Positions 36,283-44,285 of a DNA stretch of 64,000 nt are shown here, in pieces. The notes under the pieces were generated by a model, which saw nothing but the letters and a program-made list of their open reading frames with translations, did not search any database and was not told the origin of the DNA. Numbering within the stretch: position 1 is the stretch's first letter; each line of letters starts with the position of its first letter. This stretch comes from Beijerinckiaceae bacterium (lineage in GTDB: Bacteria > Pseudomonadota > Alphaproteobacteria > Rhizobiales > Beijerinckiaceae): positions 682,001 to 746,000 of the forward strand of contig JAPZTO010000003.1 of NCBI GenBank assembly GCA_027532775.1, given 5' to 3'. The position numbers were made by a program, and so were the translations under genes.

Positions 36283-36322
36283 CTGTTGCCTGGCTGTCAT
36301 CGCGTTGTGATCGGTCTGTCAT
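36283..36322 (+). promoter_or_regulatory. Pho box upstream of glpQ
   Basis: Four 7-base units with an exact 11-base period: CTGTTGC (36283), CTGTCAT (36294), TTGTGAT (36305) and CTGTCAT (36316), separated by four bases each. CTGTCAT repeats at 11-base spacing are the known PhoB binding pattern. The array lies 44 bases before the glpQ start, so induction by phosphate starvation is likely. Confidence 0.85.
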
Positions 36323-36365
36323 CCGGGCGGACCAAGAAGGGGCAGGTGAACATTCGGAGGATGCG

Positions 36366-37514
36366 ATGACCCTGACCCGAACGATAACGGCCGCACTTGT
36401 CGTCATGACGGCCAGCGCAATTCTGCCAGCGCAGGCACAACATCCGACCCTTGATGGCAAGCCGCCGCTGGTTGTCGGGCATCGCGGAGCCTCGGGCTAT
36501 CTGCCGGACCATACGCTCGAGAGCTACCGGAAGGCGATCGAGATGGGCGCCGACTTCATCGAGCCGGATCTCGTGGTAACCAAGGATGGTGAGTTGATCG
36601 CCCGGCATGAGCCGATGCTCGGCGGCACAACCGATGTCTCGACCAAGCCGGAATTCGCCAGCCGCAAGCGGAAGGTGAAAGTGGATGGCGTGGATACCGA
36701 TGAATGGTTCGCCTTCGATTTCACGCTGGCAGAGATCCGGACGCTGCGCGCGGTTCAGCCGCTGAAGGAGCGCGACCAGAGCCATAACGGCAAGTATAGG
36801 GTCCCGACCTTCCAGGAGGTGATCGACCTCGCCAAGGCGGAGAGTGCGCGGCTGGGACGGGTGATCGGCGTGTATCCGGAAACCAAGCATCCGAGCCTGC
36901 ATTCGGCTGTCGGCCTGCCACTGGAGGATCGCCTGGTTGCGCAGATCAAGGCGGCCGGCTGGACCGAAAAAACCTCGCCGGTGATCATCCAGAGCTTCGA
37001 GGTGGCGAACCTCAAGTATCTGCGGACGCGCACCAATGTCCGGCTCGTCCAGTTGGTCGATGCCGACGATGTGGACAAGGATGGCAAGATCGTGCTCGCC
37101 GCGCCCTATGACAAACCCTATGACTTTGTGATTACCGGCAATTCCAAGACCTTCGCCGATCTCGTCACCAAGGAAGGCCTCGCTGAAATCAGGACCTATG
37201 CCGATGGTGTGGGGCCGTGGAAGCCCTATATCCTTGCCGGCAAGCAGGAAATCGGCGCGGATGGCAAGCCGAAAGACCTCAATGCCGATGGCAAGATCGA
37301 CGAGCAGGATCGGGTGCTGATGCCGCCCTCCGATCTGGTGAAGAACGCCCATGCCCTCGGCCTGTTTGTCCATACCTGGACCTTCCGGTCGGAGTCGCGC
37401 CGCCTCGCCTCGAATTTCAAGGGTGATCCGACTGCCGAATACAAGGCGTTCTATGCGCTGGGCGTGGACGGGATTTTCAGTGATTTTCCCGATCATGCGG
37501 TCAAGGCGCGCTGA
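36366..37514 (+). CDS. glpQ: Periplasmic glycerophosphodiester phosphodiesterase
   Basis: Hydrolyses glycerophosphodiesters to glycerol 3-phosphate and an alcohol. 382 residues with a signal peptide (ITAALVVMTASAILPAQAQ). The catalytic HRGASGYLPDHTLESY motif and metal-site residues EPDLVVTKDGELIARHEP are present. Near residues 300-311 is an EF-hand-like loop, DLNADGKIDEQD, which could bind calcium. GGAGG lies five bases before ATG 36366. The Pho box upstream fits a phosphate-scavenging role. Confidence 0.96.
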   Translation: MTLTRTITAALVVMTASAILPAQAQHPTLDGKPPLVVGHRGASGYLPDHTLESYRKAIEMGADFIEPDLVVTKDGELIARHEPMLGGTTDVSTKPEFASRKRKVKVDGVDTDEWFAFDFTLAEIRTLRAVQPLKERDQSHNGKYRVPTFQEVIDLAKAESARLGRVIGVYPETKHPSLHSAVGLPLEDRLVAQIKAAGWTEKTSPVIIQSFEVANLKYLRTRTNVRLVQLVDADDVDKDGKIVLAAPYDKPYDFVITGNSKTFADLVTKEGLAEIRTYADGVGPWKPYILAGKQEIGADGKPKDLNADGKIDEQDRVLMPPSDLVKNAHALGLFVHTWTFRSESRRLASNFKGDPTAEYKAFYALGVDGIFSDFPDHAVKAR

Positions 37515-37568
37515 GCCTGACCGGCGCTGCGAGGCCGGCTGAACCGGCTTTCCGGATGTGACGATAAA

Positions 37569-37592
37569 GCCCGGCAGCTTTTGCTGCCGGGC
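37569..37592. terminator. Bidirectional terminator between glpQ and DUF2852 genes
   Basis: Perfect 10-bp arms GCCCGGCAGC (37569-37578) and GCTGCCGGGC (37583-37592) with a TTTT loop. On the minus strand it is followed by TTTATCG and on the plus strand by a weak CATTGCATT. It lies between the convergent genes and can serve both, better for the leftward one. Confidence 0.75.
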
Positions 37593-37632
37593 CATTGCAT
37601 TGTTCCAAGGGATCGAGCCTCGCGCCTTGCCC

Positions 37633-38097
37633 TTACATGGCCGGGCGCGGTTCCGGCTCATCCGGGCCTTCGGCAGGCTTGCGGTTGCGGCGATCTTCCA
37701 TAAAGCGGTCGAACTCGGCCTTGTCCTTGGCGTGGCGCAGCCGCTCGAGATAATCGCGGAACTGCGTTGCCTCTTCTTCCAGCCGGCGGATCGTCTCCGA
37801 CCGGTATTCGTCAAAGGCCCGGTTGCCGGTCGGGCGGAAGCCCGAACCCGCGGCGCTGTCGCGATAGGCCGACCAGCGGTCCATCTTCTCGCGCATCCGT
37901 TCCATTTTCTGTTCCCAGCGCGCCCGGCGGTTTTCGCCCCATGCGCCCCATTGGCTGTTGCATCCCATGCGACCACTCCAGATCATGTAACCCAAAATCA
38001 GGAGCCCGATGGGCCAGAACAGCACGAATCCGGCGATCATCGCGGCAATCCATGCCGGTTTGCCCCAATCATCCAGGCGCGCCACCATTCCAGACAT
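37633..38097 (-). CDS. DUF2852 domain-containing protein
   Basis: 154 residues. One membrane span with the family pattern PAWIAAMIAGFVLFWPIGLL and then GYMIWSGRMG, followed by a long charged helical tail that probably forms a coiled coil (ETIRRLEEEATQFRDYLERL). GAGGAGA precedes ATG 38097; an in-frame extension upstream would run through the palindrome at 38115. The family is widespread in alphaproteobacteria and has no known function. Confidence 0.88.
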   Translation of the reverse strand: MSGMVARLDDWGKPAWIAAMIAGFVLFWPIGLLILGYMIWSGRMGCNSQWGAWGENRRARWEQKMERMREKMDRWSAYRDSAAGSGFRPTGNRAFDEYRSETIRRLEEEATQFRDYLERLRHAKDKAEFDRFMEDRRNRKPAEGPDEPEPRPAM

Positions 38098-38114
38098 CCG
38101 TCTCTCCTCAATGT

Positions 38115-38133
38115 GAATGTAAATCACATTTAC
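38115..38133 (-). promoter_or_regulatory. Perfect 19-bp palindrome upstream of DUF2852 gene
   Basis: Arms ATGTAAAT and ATTTACAT around CAC, 17 bases upstream of the DUF2852 start. It is AT-rich in a GC-rich setting and well placed for an operator. The neighbouring TetR gene, transcribed toward it, is one possible source of the binding protein. Confidence 0.45.
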
Positions 38134-38200
38134 ATAGATGCGATGTCTCCCGCCTTTCGTCAAGAGCGGGCATCATGACATTTTGGAAAGGTTCGGCATG

Positions 38201-38848
38201 TCACGCGCTGCCGGTGTGCAGTCCGTCGAAATAGACGAGCACGCCGGCCTCGAGCAGGTCCTCCGGCGACATCGGCACCGGGCGCCGCGCGGCATCTCCC
38301 CGCGCGAAGAGGCTGGCAACCCCATGCGACATCGACCAGACATGCAGCGCAACCATGAGCGCCGGCGGGCGCCGCTCGGCCGGCAGCGTGGCGAGAACCG
38401 CCTCGCAGCCCTCGCGCAGGATGGCGAAGGCCGCCTCGCCGGCGGCATGGAGTTCGGGATGGCTGGCCATCGGCAGGCCCGATTCGAACATGGCCGAATA
38501 GGCTGCCGGCTGCTGGCGCGCGAAAGCGAGATAGGCATGGCCGACGCGCATCAGTGCGTCGCGCGGATTGGGCTGGCCGTTCTGCCATGCTGCCTGCAGC
38601 CGGGCTGTGAAGGCCTCGAAGCCGCGTTTGGCGACATCGGCCAGCAATTCGTCGCGGTCGCGGAAATGGCGGTAAGGGGCGGCGGGGGATACGCCAGCCG
38701 CCCGCGCCGCCTCGGCAACGGTGAAGCCGCCGGGCCCCTTCTCGCCAATCAGGCGGAGGGCGGCGTCGATCAGCGCCTCGCGGAGGTTGCCGTGATGATA
38801 GCCCCGCTTTTTCGAAGGGTCTTCCGAATCCCAAGCCATGGCCGACAT
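38201..38848 (-). CDS. TetR/AcrR family regulator with WHG domain
   Basis: 215 residues: N-terminal helix-turn-helix (GGFTVAEAARAAGVSPAAPYRHF) and a C-terminal ligand domain with the WHG-type segment HVWSMSHGVASLF. Start codons at 38848 and 38839 are both possible; neither has a clear ribosome binding site. It is divergent from the MFS gene, which it may repress, and precedes the DUF2852 gene on the same strand. Confidence 0.9.
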   Translation of the reverse strand: MSAMAWDSEDPSKKRGYHHGNLREALIDAALRLIGEKGPGGFTVAEAARAAGVSPAAPYRHFRDRDELLADVAKRGFEAFTARLQAAWQNGQPNPRDALMRVGHAYLAFARQQPAAYSAMFESGLPMASHPELHAAGEAAFAILREGCEAVLATLPAERRPPALMVALHVWSMSHGVASLFARGDAARRPVPMSPEDLLEAGVLVYFDGLHTGSA

Positions 38849-38966
38849 ATGGGCAATCCGGCATCGCGAAGCAATCGCCGGGGGTGGTTTCGATCACGCC
38901 TTCGAATGGGCCGATCACATTTCGGCATTTGACTTGCCCCTTCTGCCGGGGGAGGCTCCACGCATC

Positions 38967-40211
38967 ATGGATTCCCCTGCAAGCGCCCCTGCCGCCGACC
39001 GTTTCGCTCCCGATGGCCCCTATGCGACGGTGCGGCTCTGGCTGGCCCTGCTTGTTGCCACCATTGCCGGTGTCGGCATGTGGGCCATTGTCGTCGTGCT
39101 GCCGCAGGTGCAAACCGAGTTCGGCGTCGATCGGAGCGCGGCGTCGCTGCCCTACACCTTCACGATGTTCGGCTTCGCCTTCGGCACTATCGTGCTCGGG
39201 CGGATGTCCGACCGGACCGGGATCGTCCCGCCGATCCTGATCGCCGGCGGCTGCCTCGCGGCCGGCTTCATCCTCGGCGGGCTCGCGCCGAACCTGACTA
39301 CTTTTACCCTCCTGCACGGGCTGCTGGTGGGGGTTGGGGCGGGCACGGGCTTCGCACCGATGATCGCCGATATCTCGCACTGGTTCGTCAAGCGGCGGGG
39401 CTTCGCGGTGGTGGTCGTCGCGAGCGGGAACTATCTTGCCGGCACGGTCTGGCCGCTTTTCATCCGCTATGCGATGCCGGAAATCGGCTGGCGCAACACC
39501 TATATCGTCATCGGCATCATCGTCGGGCTGACGGTGATCCCGCTGGCTTTCCTGTTCAAGCGGCGCCCGTCCCAGAAGGTCTATGCGGCGGCTGAATCCG
39601 CCACCGAGGTCGCGCGGGCGGATCTCGGCATGTCGCCCGGCATGCTGCAGGCTTTGCTGATCGTGGCCGGCTTTGCCTGCTGTGTTGCCATGTCGATGCC
39701 GCAGGTCCATCTCGTCGCCTATTGCGGCGATCTCGGCTATGGCGCGGCGCGCGGGGCGGAAATGCTTTCGCTGATGCTGTTTCTCGGCATCATCAGCCGG
39801 ATCGGATCCGGCATCGTCTCCGACCGGATCGGCGGCGCGGCCACCCTGCTGATCGGGTCGATCATGCAGGGCACGGCGCTGCTGCTCTATCTCTTCTTCA
39901 ACGGGCTATCCTCGCTCTACATCATTTCCGGGATTTTCGGGCTGTTCCAGGGCGGCATCGTGCCGATGTATGCCGTGATCTGCCGGGAATTCCTGCCCCC
40001 GCGCGAGGCCGGGGCGCGGATCGGCTTCGTGGTCTCGGCCACGATTTTCGGCATGGCCTTCGGGGGCTACATTTCCGGTGTCATCTTCGACTGGACGCAA
40101 TCCTACCGGCTCGCCTTCCTCAACGGCGTGGCGTGGAATGCGGTCAACCTGCTCGTCGTGGGCTATCTGATCTGGCGGCAGCGCGCGGCAATGCGGATGG
40201 CTGCGGCCTGA
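38967..40211 (+). CDS. MFS transporter (OFA/monocarboxylate-like)
   Basis: 414-residue inner-membrane transporter with about twelve spans in two halves; the loop 2-3 signature GRMSDRTGI is visible. The pattern of conserved segments (PYTFTMFGFAFGTIVLGR, GFAPMIADISHWFVKRRG) resembles the oxalate/formate and monocarboxylate branch. The start at 38967 follows GGAGG; the frame is open back to 38838, over the TetR start. Likely controlled by the divergent TetR. Substrate unknown. Confidence 0.9.
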   Translation: MDSPASAPAADRFAPDGPYATVRLWLALLVATIAGVGMWAIVVVLPQVQTEFGVDRSAASLPYTFTMFGFAFGTIVLGRMSDRTGIVPPILIAGGCLAAGFILGGLAPNLTTFTLLHGLLVGVGAGTGFAPMIADISHWFVKRRGFAVVVVASGNYLAGTVWPLFIRYAMPEIGWRNTYIVIGIIVGLTVIPLAFLFKRRPSQKVYAAAESATEVARADLGMSPGMLQALLIVAGFACCVAMSMPQVHLVAYCGDLGYGAARGAEMLSLMLFLGIISRIGSGIVSDRIGGAATLLIGSIMQGTALLLYLFFNGLSSLYIISGIFGLFQGGIVPMYAVICREFLPPREAGARIGFVVSATIFGMAFGGYISGVIFDWTQSYRLAFLNGVAWNAVNLLVVGYLIWRQRAAMRMAAA

Positions 40212-40267
40212 TCAATGCATCCGATTGCCCTCCTCGCGTGTTTCAGGGGAAACAACAGGAGGTTTTC

Positions 40268-40654
40268 ATGTTTCGCCTGATCTATGCCGGCGCCGTCCTC
40301 GTGCTCGGAATCATCCTCGCGACGATGGTCGGGAAGGCTGTTTCCGCCTCGGAAGCCTATGAGAGCTGGCCGGTCCTGACCAATCCGTTCGAAAGCACCG
40401 GCGGCGGTGGCGTGATGATCGACCGCTACCAGCCGGTCGTTGCTGCGGGCAAATGCACCACCGATTTCACCGTCATCATCCCGGGGCCGCAGGGCGGCAC
40501 CTTCCTCAACGAGGCCGAGTTCACGGCCGTGCCGGTGGCCGGCGGGATCCTCTGCACCGAGGGGCGCTGGCGTGCCAAGGACGGATCGGCTCAGGGAACA
40601 ACGCCGTTCCGGGTCTTCATCAAGGACGGAATCGTGCGCAGGCCGCCCGGCTGA
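40268..40654 (+). CDS. Hypothetical exported protein
   Basis: 128 residues with an N-terminal hydrophobic helix (RLIYAGAVLVLGIILATMVG) acting as signal peptide or anchor. The mature part has two cysteines and short strands (TDFTVIIPGPQGGTF, TPFRVFIKDGIVRR), suggesting a small beta domain outside the cytoplasm. A perfect AGGAGG lies seven bases before the ATG, which supports translation. No family recognised. It lies 56 bases after the MFS gene on the same strand. Confidence 0.75.
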   Translation: MFRLIYAGAVLVLGIILATMVGKAVSASEAYESWPVLTNPFESTGGGGVMIDRYQPVVAAGKCTTDFTVIIPGPQGGTFLNEAEFTAVPVAGGILCTEGRWRAKDGSAQGTTPFRVFIKDGIVRRPPG

Positions 40655-40714
40655 CCTTGACGGATCGCTTCCGGCGCGACAGGTCTGGCCGCTTGACGTT
40701 TCCGGGGGACAACC

Positions 40715-41740
40715 ATGCTGAAGACCACGATTGCCGGTTCGCTGCCCAAGCCGGGCTGGCTGGCCGAGCCCGAAAAGCTCTGGGCGCCCTGGCGGCTTGA
40801 AGGCGCCCTTCTCGATCAGGCCAAGCTCGATGCGACCATCCTCGCGGTGAAACTGCAGGAGGATGCGGGGATCGACATCGTTGGGGATGGCGAGCAGGCG
40901 CGCGTGCATTTCGTGCATGGCTTCCTCGCCAATCTCGACGGGATCGACTTCAACCGGAAAACGGTGATGGGCATCCGCAACAACCGCTACAATGCGGAAG
41001 TCCCCACGGTTGTCGGTCCGATCCGGCGGAAGGCGCCGGTTCATCGTGCCGAGGCGATGGCAGCGCGCGCGCACCGGAAGGGCGGGCTGAAATTTACGCT
41101 GCCGGGGCCGATGACCATCGTCGATACCATCGCCGATGTGCATTATGGCCGCCGCGAGGACCTCGCCATGGCGTTCGCAGCCGTGCTCAACGAGGAAGCC
41201 CTCGAATTGCAGGCTCTGGGCGTCGATGTGATCCAGTTCGACGAGCCGGCCTGGAATGTCTACATGCCGCAGGTGGCGGAATGGGGCATGGCGGCGCTCG
41301 AGCGTGCGGCGCAGGGCCTGACCTGCACCACGGCGGTCCATATCTGCTACGGCTATGGCATCAAGGCGAATATCGACTGGAAGGCCGGCCTTGGCGACCA
41401 GTGGCGCCATTACGAGGAGACCTTCCCGGTTATCGCGCGGTCGAAGATCGATCAGGTCAGCCTCGAATGCCGCAATTCCCGCGTGCCGATGGACCTGATC
41501 CGGCTGCTCGACGGCAAGGATGTGCTGGTCGGCTGCATCGATGTGGCCTCCGATACAGTTGAGACACCGGAACAGGTGGCGGAAACGATCCGGCAGGCGA
41601 TGAAGTTCGTTGCGCCGGAGAAGCTCTTCCCCTGCACCAATTGCGGCATGGCGCCGATGTCGACCGCCGTGGCCTATGGCAAGCTGGCGGCCCTGTCGCG
41701 CGGGGCGCGGATCGTCTGCGAGGAACTCGGACATGGCTGA
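40715..41740 (+). CDS. Methionine synthase, catalytic-domain-only MetE type
   Basis: 341 residues matching only the C-terminal catalytic half of cobalamin-independent methionine synthase. Zinc-site residues are visible: the His/Cys pair in TAVHICYGYG, a Glu in VSLECRN, and a Cys in FPCTNCGMAPM. The absence of the N-terminal half is normal for the core-MetE families. The methyl donor may be a folate or a corrinoid protein and cannot be told from sequence. The thioesterase gene overlaps its end by eight bases. Confidence 0.85.
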   Translation: MLKTTIAGSLPKPGWLAEPEKLWAPWRLEGALLDQAKLDATILAVKLQEDAGIDIVGDGEQARVHFVHGFLANLDGIDFNRKTVMGIRNNRYNAEVPTVVGPIRRKAPVHRAEAMAARAHRKGGLKFTLPGPMTIVDTIADVHYGRREDLAMAFAAVLNEEALELQALGVDVIQFDEPAWNVYMPQVAEWGMAALERAAQGLTCTTAVHICYGYGIKANIDWKAGLGDQWRHYEETFPVIARSKIDQVSLECRNSRVPMDLIRLLDGKDVLVGCIDVASDTVETPEQVAETIRQAMKFVAPEKLFPCTNCGMAPMSTAVAYGKLAALSRGARIVCEELGHG

Positions 41741-42122
41741 ACCCACGGAAACGCCGCGCGGCGAGCTGACGGTCCGCACCATCGCGATGCCGGCGGATAC
41801 CAATGCCAATGGCGATATTTTCGGCGGCTGGGTGATGAGCCGGATGGACCAGGCCGGCGGCATCTGCGGTGTCGGCCGGTCACGCGGGCGCGTCGTGACA
41901 GTCGCCGTCGATGCGATGACCTTCATCCGCCCGGTCAAGGTGGGCGACGTGCTCTGCGTCTATACCGAGGTCGAGAAGATCGGCCGGACCTCGATGAAAA
42001 TCCATATCGAGGCCTGGGCCGAACGCTTCATCACGCATCAGCGCGAGAAGGTGACAGATGCCACCTTCACCTTCGTGGCGATCGATGAGGAAGGCCGCCC
42101 GCGCCCCGTGCCGGCGGTCTGA
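41733..42122 (+). CDS. Acyl-CoA thioesterase (YciA-type hotdog)
   Basis: 129 residues with a single hotdog domain. The catalytic-site motif NANGDIFGGWVMSRMDQAG and the strand block VAVDAMTFIRPVKVGDVLCVY are typical of the YciA/BACH group, which hydrolyses acyl-CoA to free acid and CoA. ATG 41733 lies within the end of the methionine synthase gene and has GAGGA upstream, indicating coupled translation. Confidence 0.92.
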   Translation: MAEPTETPRGELTVRTIAMPADTNANGDIFGGWVMSRMDQAGGICGVGRSRGRVVTVAVDAMTFIRPVKVGDVLCVYTEVEKIGRTSMKIHIEAWAERFITHQREKVTDATFTFVAIDEEGRPRPVPAV

Positions 42123-42125
42123 CGC

Positions 42126-42668
42126 TCAGCGCTTCAGAAGCGCGAGGAAGTGCCGGTAGAGCGCCTGCCTTTCGGCGGGCGTCGAGGCGGGTTCGAGGAT
42201 CGACAGGCCGAGAAAGGCCGCATATTCGATCCGGGCCAGCACGCGCGCCGTTTCCGGCGGGGTGCCCGCCTCTTCATGAAGGCGGGCGAGGAAACCGGTG
42301 CGGTGCCGGTCCACCAGGGTGCAGATCTCGGCGATGCCGGGATGGCGGGCCGCGAGGGCACGGATGGCCTGGTCGATCCGCTGGTCGAGCAGGCTTGTCG
42401 CAATGTTGAGGGCTTCGAGCCTGTCTTCCGCCGTGCCGGCGTCCTTCACCTGCCGCATCACGGCCTCGGTATGCCGTTCGCGCCAGGCCTCGGCCAAAGC
42501 CAGCAGATAGGCATCGATCGTCTCGAAATGGTGGTAGAACGAGCCCTTCGAGCGGCCGGCCTTCTGGCAGGCCGTGTCGATCGTCAGGGAATCCGGCCCC
42601 GATTCGGCCAGAAGGGAAATGCCGAGATCCAGCCAGTCCGCCTTCTTCATCCGACCGGTTGGCTGCAT
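42126..42668 (-). CDS. TetR family regulator
   Basis: 180 residues. Helix-turn-helix region LTIDTACQKAGRSKGSFYHHFE; the C-terminal domain (VDRHRTGFLARLHEEAG) is of the type found in many small TetR repressors. ATG 42668 lies five bases after the stop of the membrane protein gene upstream; ATG 42650 is an alternative. It forms a two-gene operon with that gene, headed by a 15-bp palindrome that is probably its own operator. Confidence 0.9.
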   Translation of the reverse strand: MQPTGRMKKADWLDLGISLLAESGPDSLTIDTACQKAGRSKGSFYHHFETIDAYLLALAEAWRERHTEAVMRQVKDAGTAEDRLEALNIATSLLDQRIDQAIRALAARHPGIAEICTLVDRHRTGFLARLHEEAGTPPETARVLARIEYAAFLGLSILEPASTPAERQALYRHFLALLKR

Positions 42669-42673
42669 GATCG

Positions 42674-43045
42674 CTAGATCCAGAGCCCTGCCGCCCCGAG
42701 GGCAGCCAAAGGCGTGAACATCATCCATTGCGGGTGGCGGGCATGCCGAAGACCCAGCGCGACATTCATGCCGATATTCGTCAGCGCGTAAAGCGCGGCC
42801 GCGCCGGTGGCAAAGAGCGCGAGGGTGCGGTTCCCCTCGGGCTGTGCGGCGACGAGATATGCAACGGCCATGCCGGCCAGCGTGATCGTCACGAAATGCC
42901 AGCACATGTAGAGCGTCCATTTCGACATGCGTGGCAGGTGGGTATCCGCCAGCAGCGGCCGGACGATATGGCGCCCGCCGGCGAAGACATGGACAAGGCA
43001 GATGGCCAGCGCGCCAAACGCGGCAGCGATCAGGAAGGGGTTCAT
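42674..43045 (-). CDS. Small four-span membrane protein
   Basis: 123 residues with four predicted membrane helices (IAAAFGALAICLVHVFAGG, FVTITLAGMAVAYLV and two more) and a conserved-looking HFVTITLAG histidine at the start of the second. GGAGG precedes ATG 43045. It is the first gene of an operon with a TetR regulator, so it is probably the regulated function, perhaps in stress or small-molecule handling. Family not identified. Confidence 0.8.
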   Translation of the reverse strand: MNPFLIAAAFGALAICLVHVFAGGRHIVRPLLADTHLPRMSKWTLYMCWHFVTITLAGMAVAYLVAAQPEGNRTLALFATGAAALYALTNIGMNVALGLRHARHPQWMMFTPLAALGAAGLWI

Positions 43046-43068
43046 TTCAGCCTCCGGTCAAATTCAAT

Positions 43069-43083
43069 ACCATACTGTATGGT
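43069..43083 (-). promoter_or_regulatory. TetR-type operator over the promoter of the membrane protein-TetR operon
   Basis: ACCATAC-T-GTATGGT is a perfect palindrome. On the minus strand a -35 box TTGACT (43100-43095), a 17-base spacer and a -10-like CAGTAT (43077-43072) overlap it. Outer AATAC and GTATT add further symmetry. The arrangement fits autorepression by the TetR protein of the operon. Confidence 0.6.
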
Positions 43084-43140
43084 TTGTATTTTGGAGTCAA
43101 CGGGGCTGGTGCCGGATCCCTCCCGGCAAGGGGCCGCCGC

Positions 43141-43752
43141 TTAAACCCAGTTGTAGTTGAAGCTCACCGAGATCCGCTCCTCGGCGGAGCGGTTCATCGG
43201 CACGTCATGCCGGAGCCAGCTTTCCCAGAGCAGCAGGGTGCCGGGCTTTGGCTCGATGCTGACGAAGGCGCGGTTCTCGAGGGCGGCCTTCGCCTTGCGC
43301 GGCGGGGCAGCCATCATCATGGCATGGCGCGGATCCTCGAGGCGGAGCGCGCTCGCGCCCTTCGGCACCGCGACATAGAAGGTGCCGGAAATCACGCTGT
43401 GCGGATGGATATGGGCGGCATGGAAGCCGCCCTCCGGCAGGATGTTCACCCAGAAGGAATCCATCGCCAGCTTGCCGCCGCCGAGATCGAATTCAAGCAG
43501 CCGTGCGAAAGCCCGGACATGCGGGTCGATCTGCTTCGCCAGCGCCTTGAACTCTGGAAAGCGCCAGGGAAGATCGTTGAGCGAGGCATAGGAGGTGTAG
43601 CCCGGATAGCCGTTCTTGCGGCACCATTTCAGGCCGGCCTCATCATCGACGGAAAGGGCCTGGCTGGTGCGGGCCAGATCCTCGACCATAGCCGGATCGT
43701 CCAGCTCGGCCCGATAGAGGCGGGTGGGGAACAGGGTCAGGATCTCGCTCAT
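43141..43752 (-). CDS. Putative 2OG-Fe(II) oxygenase (TIGR02466 type)
   Basis: 203 residues with a double-stranded beta-helix. Iron ligands are suggested by FHAAHIHPHSVISGTFYV and a distal His in ESWLRHDVPMN, with the 2-oxoglutarate-binding Arg in ERISVSFNYNW. The family is defined by sequence only; its substrate is unknown. The gene starts 47 bases after the phosphatase stop on the same strand and may belong to the RlpA-phosphatase operon. Confidence 0.85.
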   Translation of the reverse strand: MSEILTLFPTRLYRAELDDPAMVEDLARTSQALSVDDEAGLKWCRKNGYPGYTSYASLNDLPWRFPEFKALAKQIDPHVRAFARLLEFDLGGGKLAMDSFWVNILPEGGFHAAHIHPHSVISGTFYVAVPKGASALRLEDPRHAMMMAAPPRKAKAALENRAFVSIEPKPGTLLLWESWLRHDVPMNRSAEERISVSFNYNWV

Positions 43753-43799
43753 GTCGCCTCCGGATGCGCCCGCCTCGTATCATGCCGGGGCGGCTGGCC

Positions 43800-44285
43800 T
43801 CAACCGCCGGTCGCGATCCAGGCTTCCTGCGCTGTTGTCTCGATCGCACCCGGGCGGGCCGCACGGACAACGAGGATCGCTTCTGCCGGCGTCGCGCCGG
43901 CCAGGACGAGCAGGCGTGCGGCGATCATGCCGGAGCGGCCGCGCCCGCCATGGCAATGGATCAGCACGGACCCGCCTTCGCCGAGGGCTCCTGCTGCCGT
44001 GTCGAGTATCGCGGCGGACTGGCTGCCTGGCTCAGGTGTGCCGTAATCCGGGATCGGGAAGGCGATGAATGCGTCAGCCGTCGCGCCAAGTTTGGCCGGG
44101 AGCGCGGCGAGGCCGAGCGCGGCCCATTCCGCCGCCTCGACCAGCGAGAGGAGGAGGCCGGGCCGCCAGGCGCGGATGATGGCGAGATCGGCAGCAGCGG
44201 ATCCTGTCCGGCCGGGCAGCGGCATGATGCCGAGCCGTCCGGACGGACAGGGAATATCCCTAATTGTGAAGGGCTCGGTCAGCAC
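43800..44285 (-). CDS. Protein tyrosine/dual-specificity phosphatase-like protein
   Basis: 161 residues with the CX5R catalytic loop HCHGGRGRSGMIAA and an upstream acid candidate in FPIPDYGTPEP. It resembles small cytosolic phosphatases that act on phosphotyrosine or on phosphorylated lipids. The start is GTG and lies 26 bases inside the end of rlpA, an unusually deep overlap that implies coupled translation. Confidence 0.85.
   Translation of the reverse strand: MLTEPFTIRDIPCPSGRLGIMPLPGRTGSAAADLAIIRAWRPGLLLSLVEAAEWAALGLAALPAKLGATADAFIAFPIPDYGTPEPGSQSAAILDTAAGALGEGGSVLIHCHGGRGRSGMIAARLLVLAGATPAEAILVVRAARPGAIETTAQEAWIATGG

Noticed and set aside
38110-38126. CRP/FNR-like site TGTGA-N7-TCACA before DUF2852
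   Set aside because: The spacer is seven bases instead of six, and the flanking perfect palindrome explains the symmetry better.
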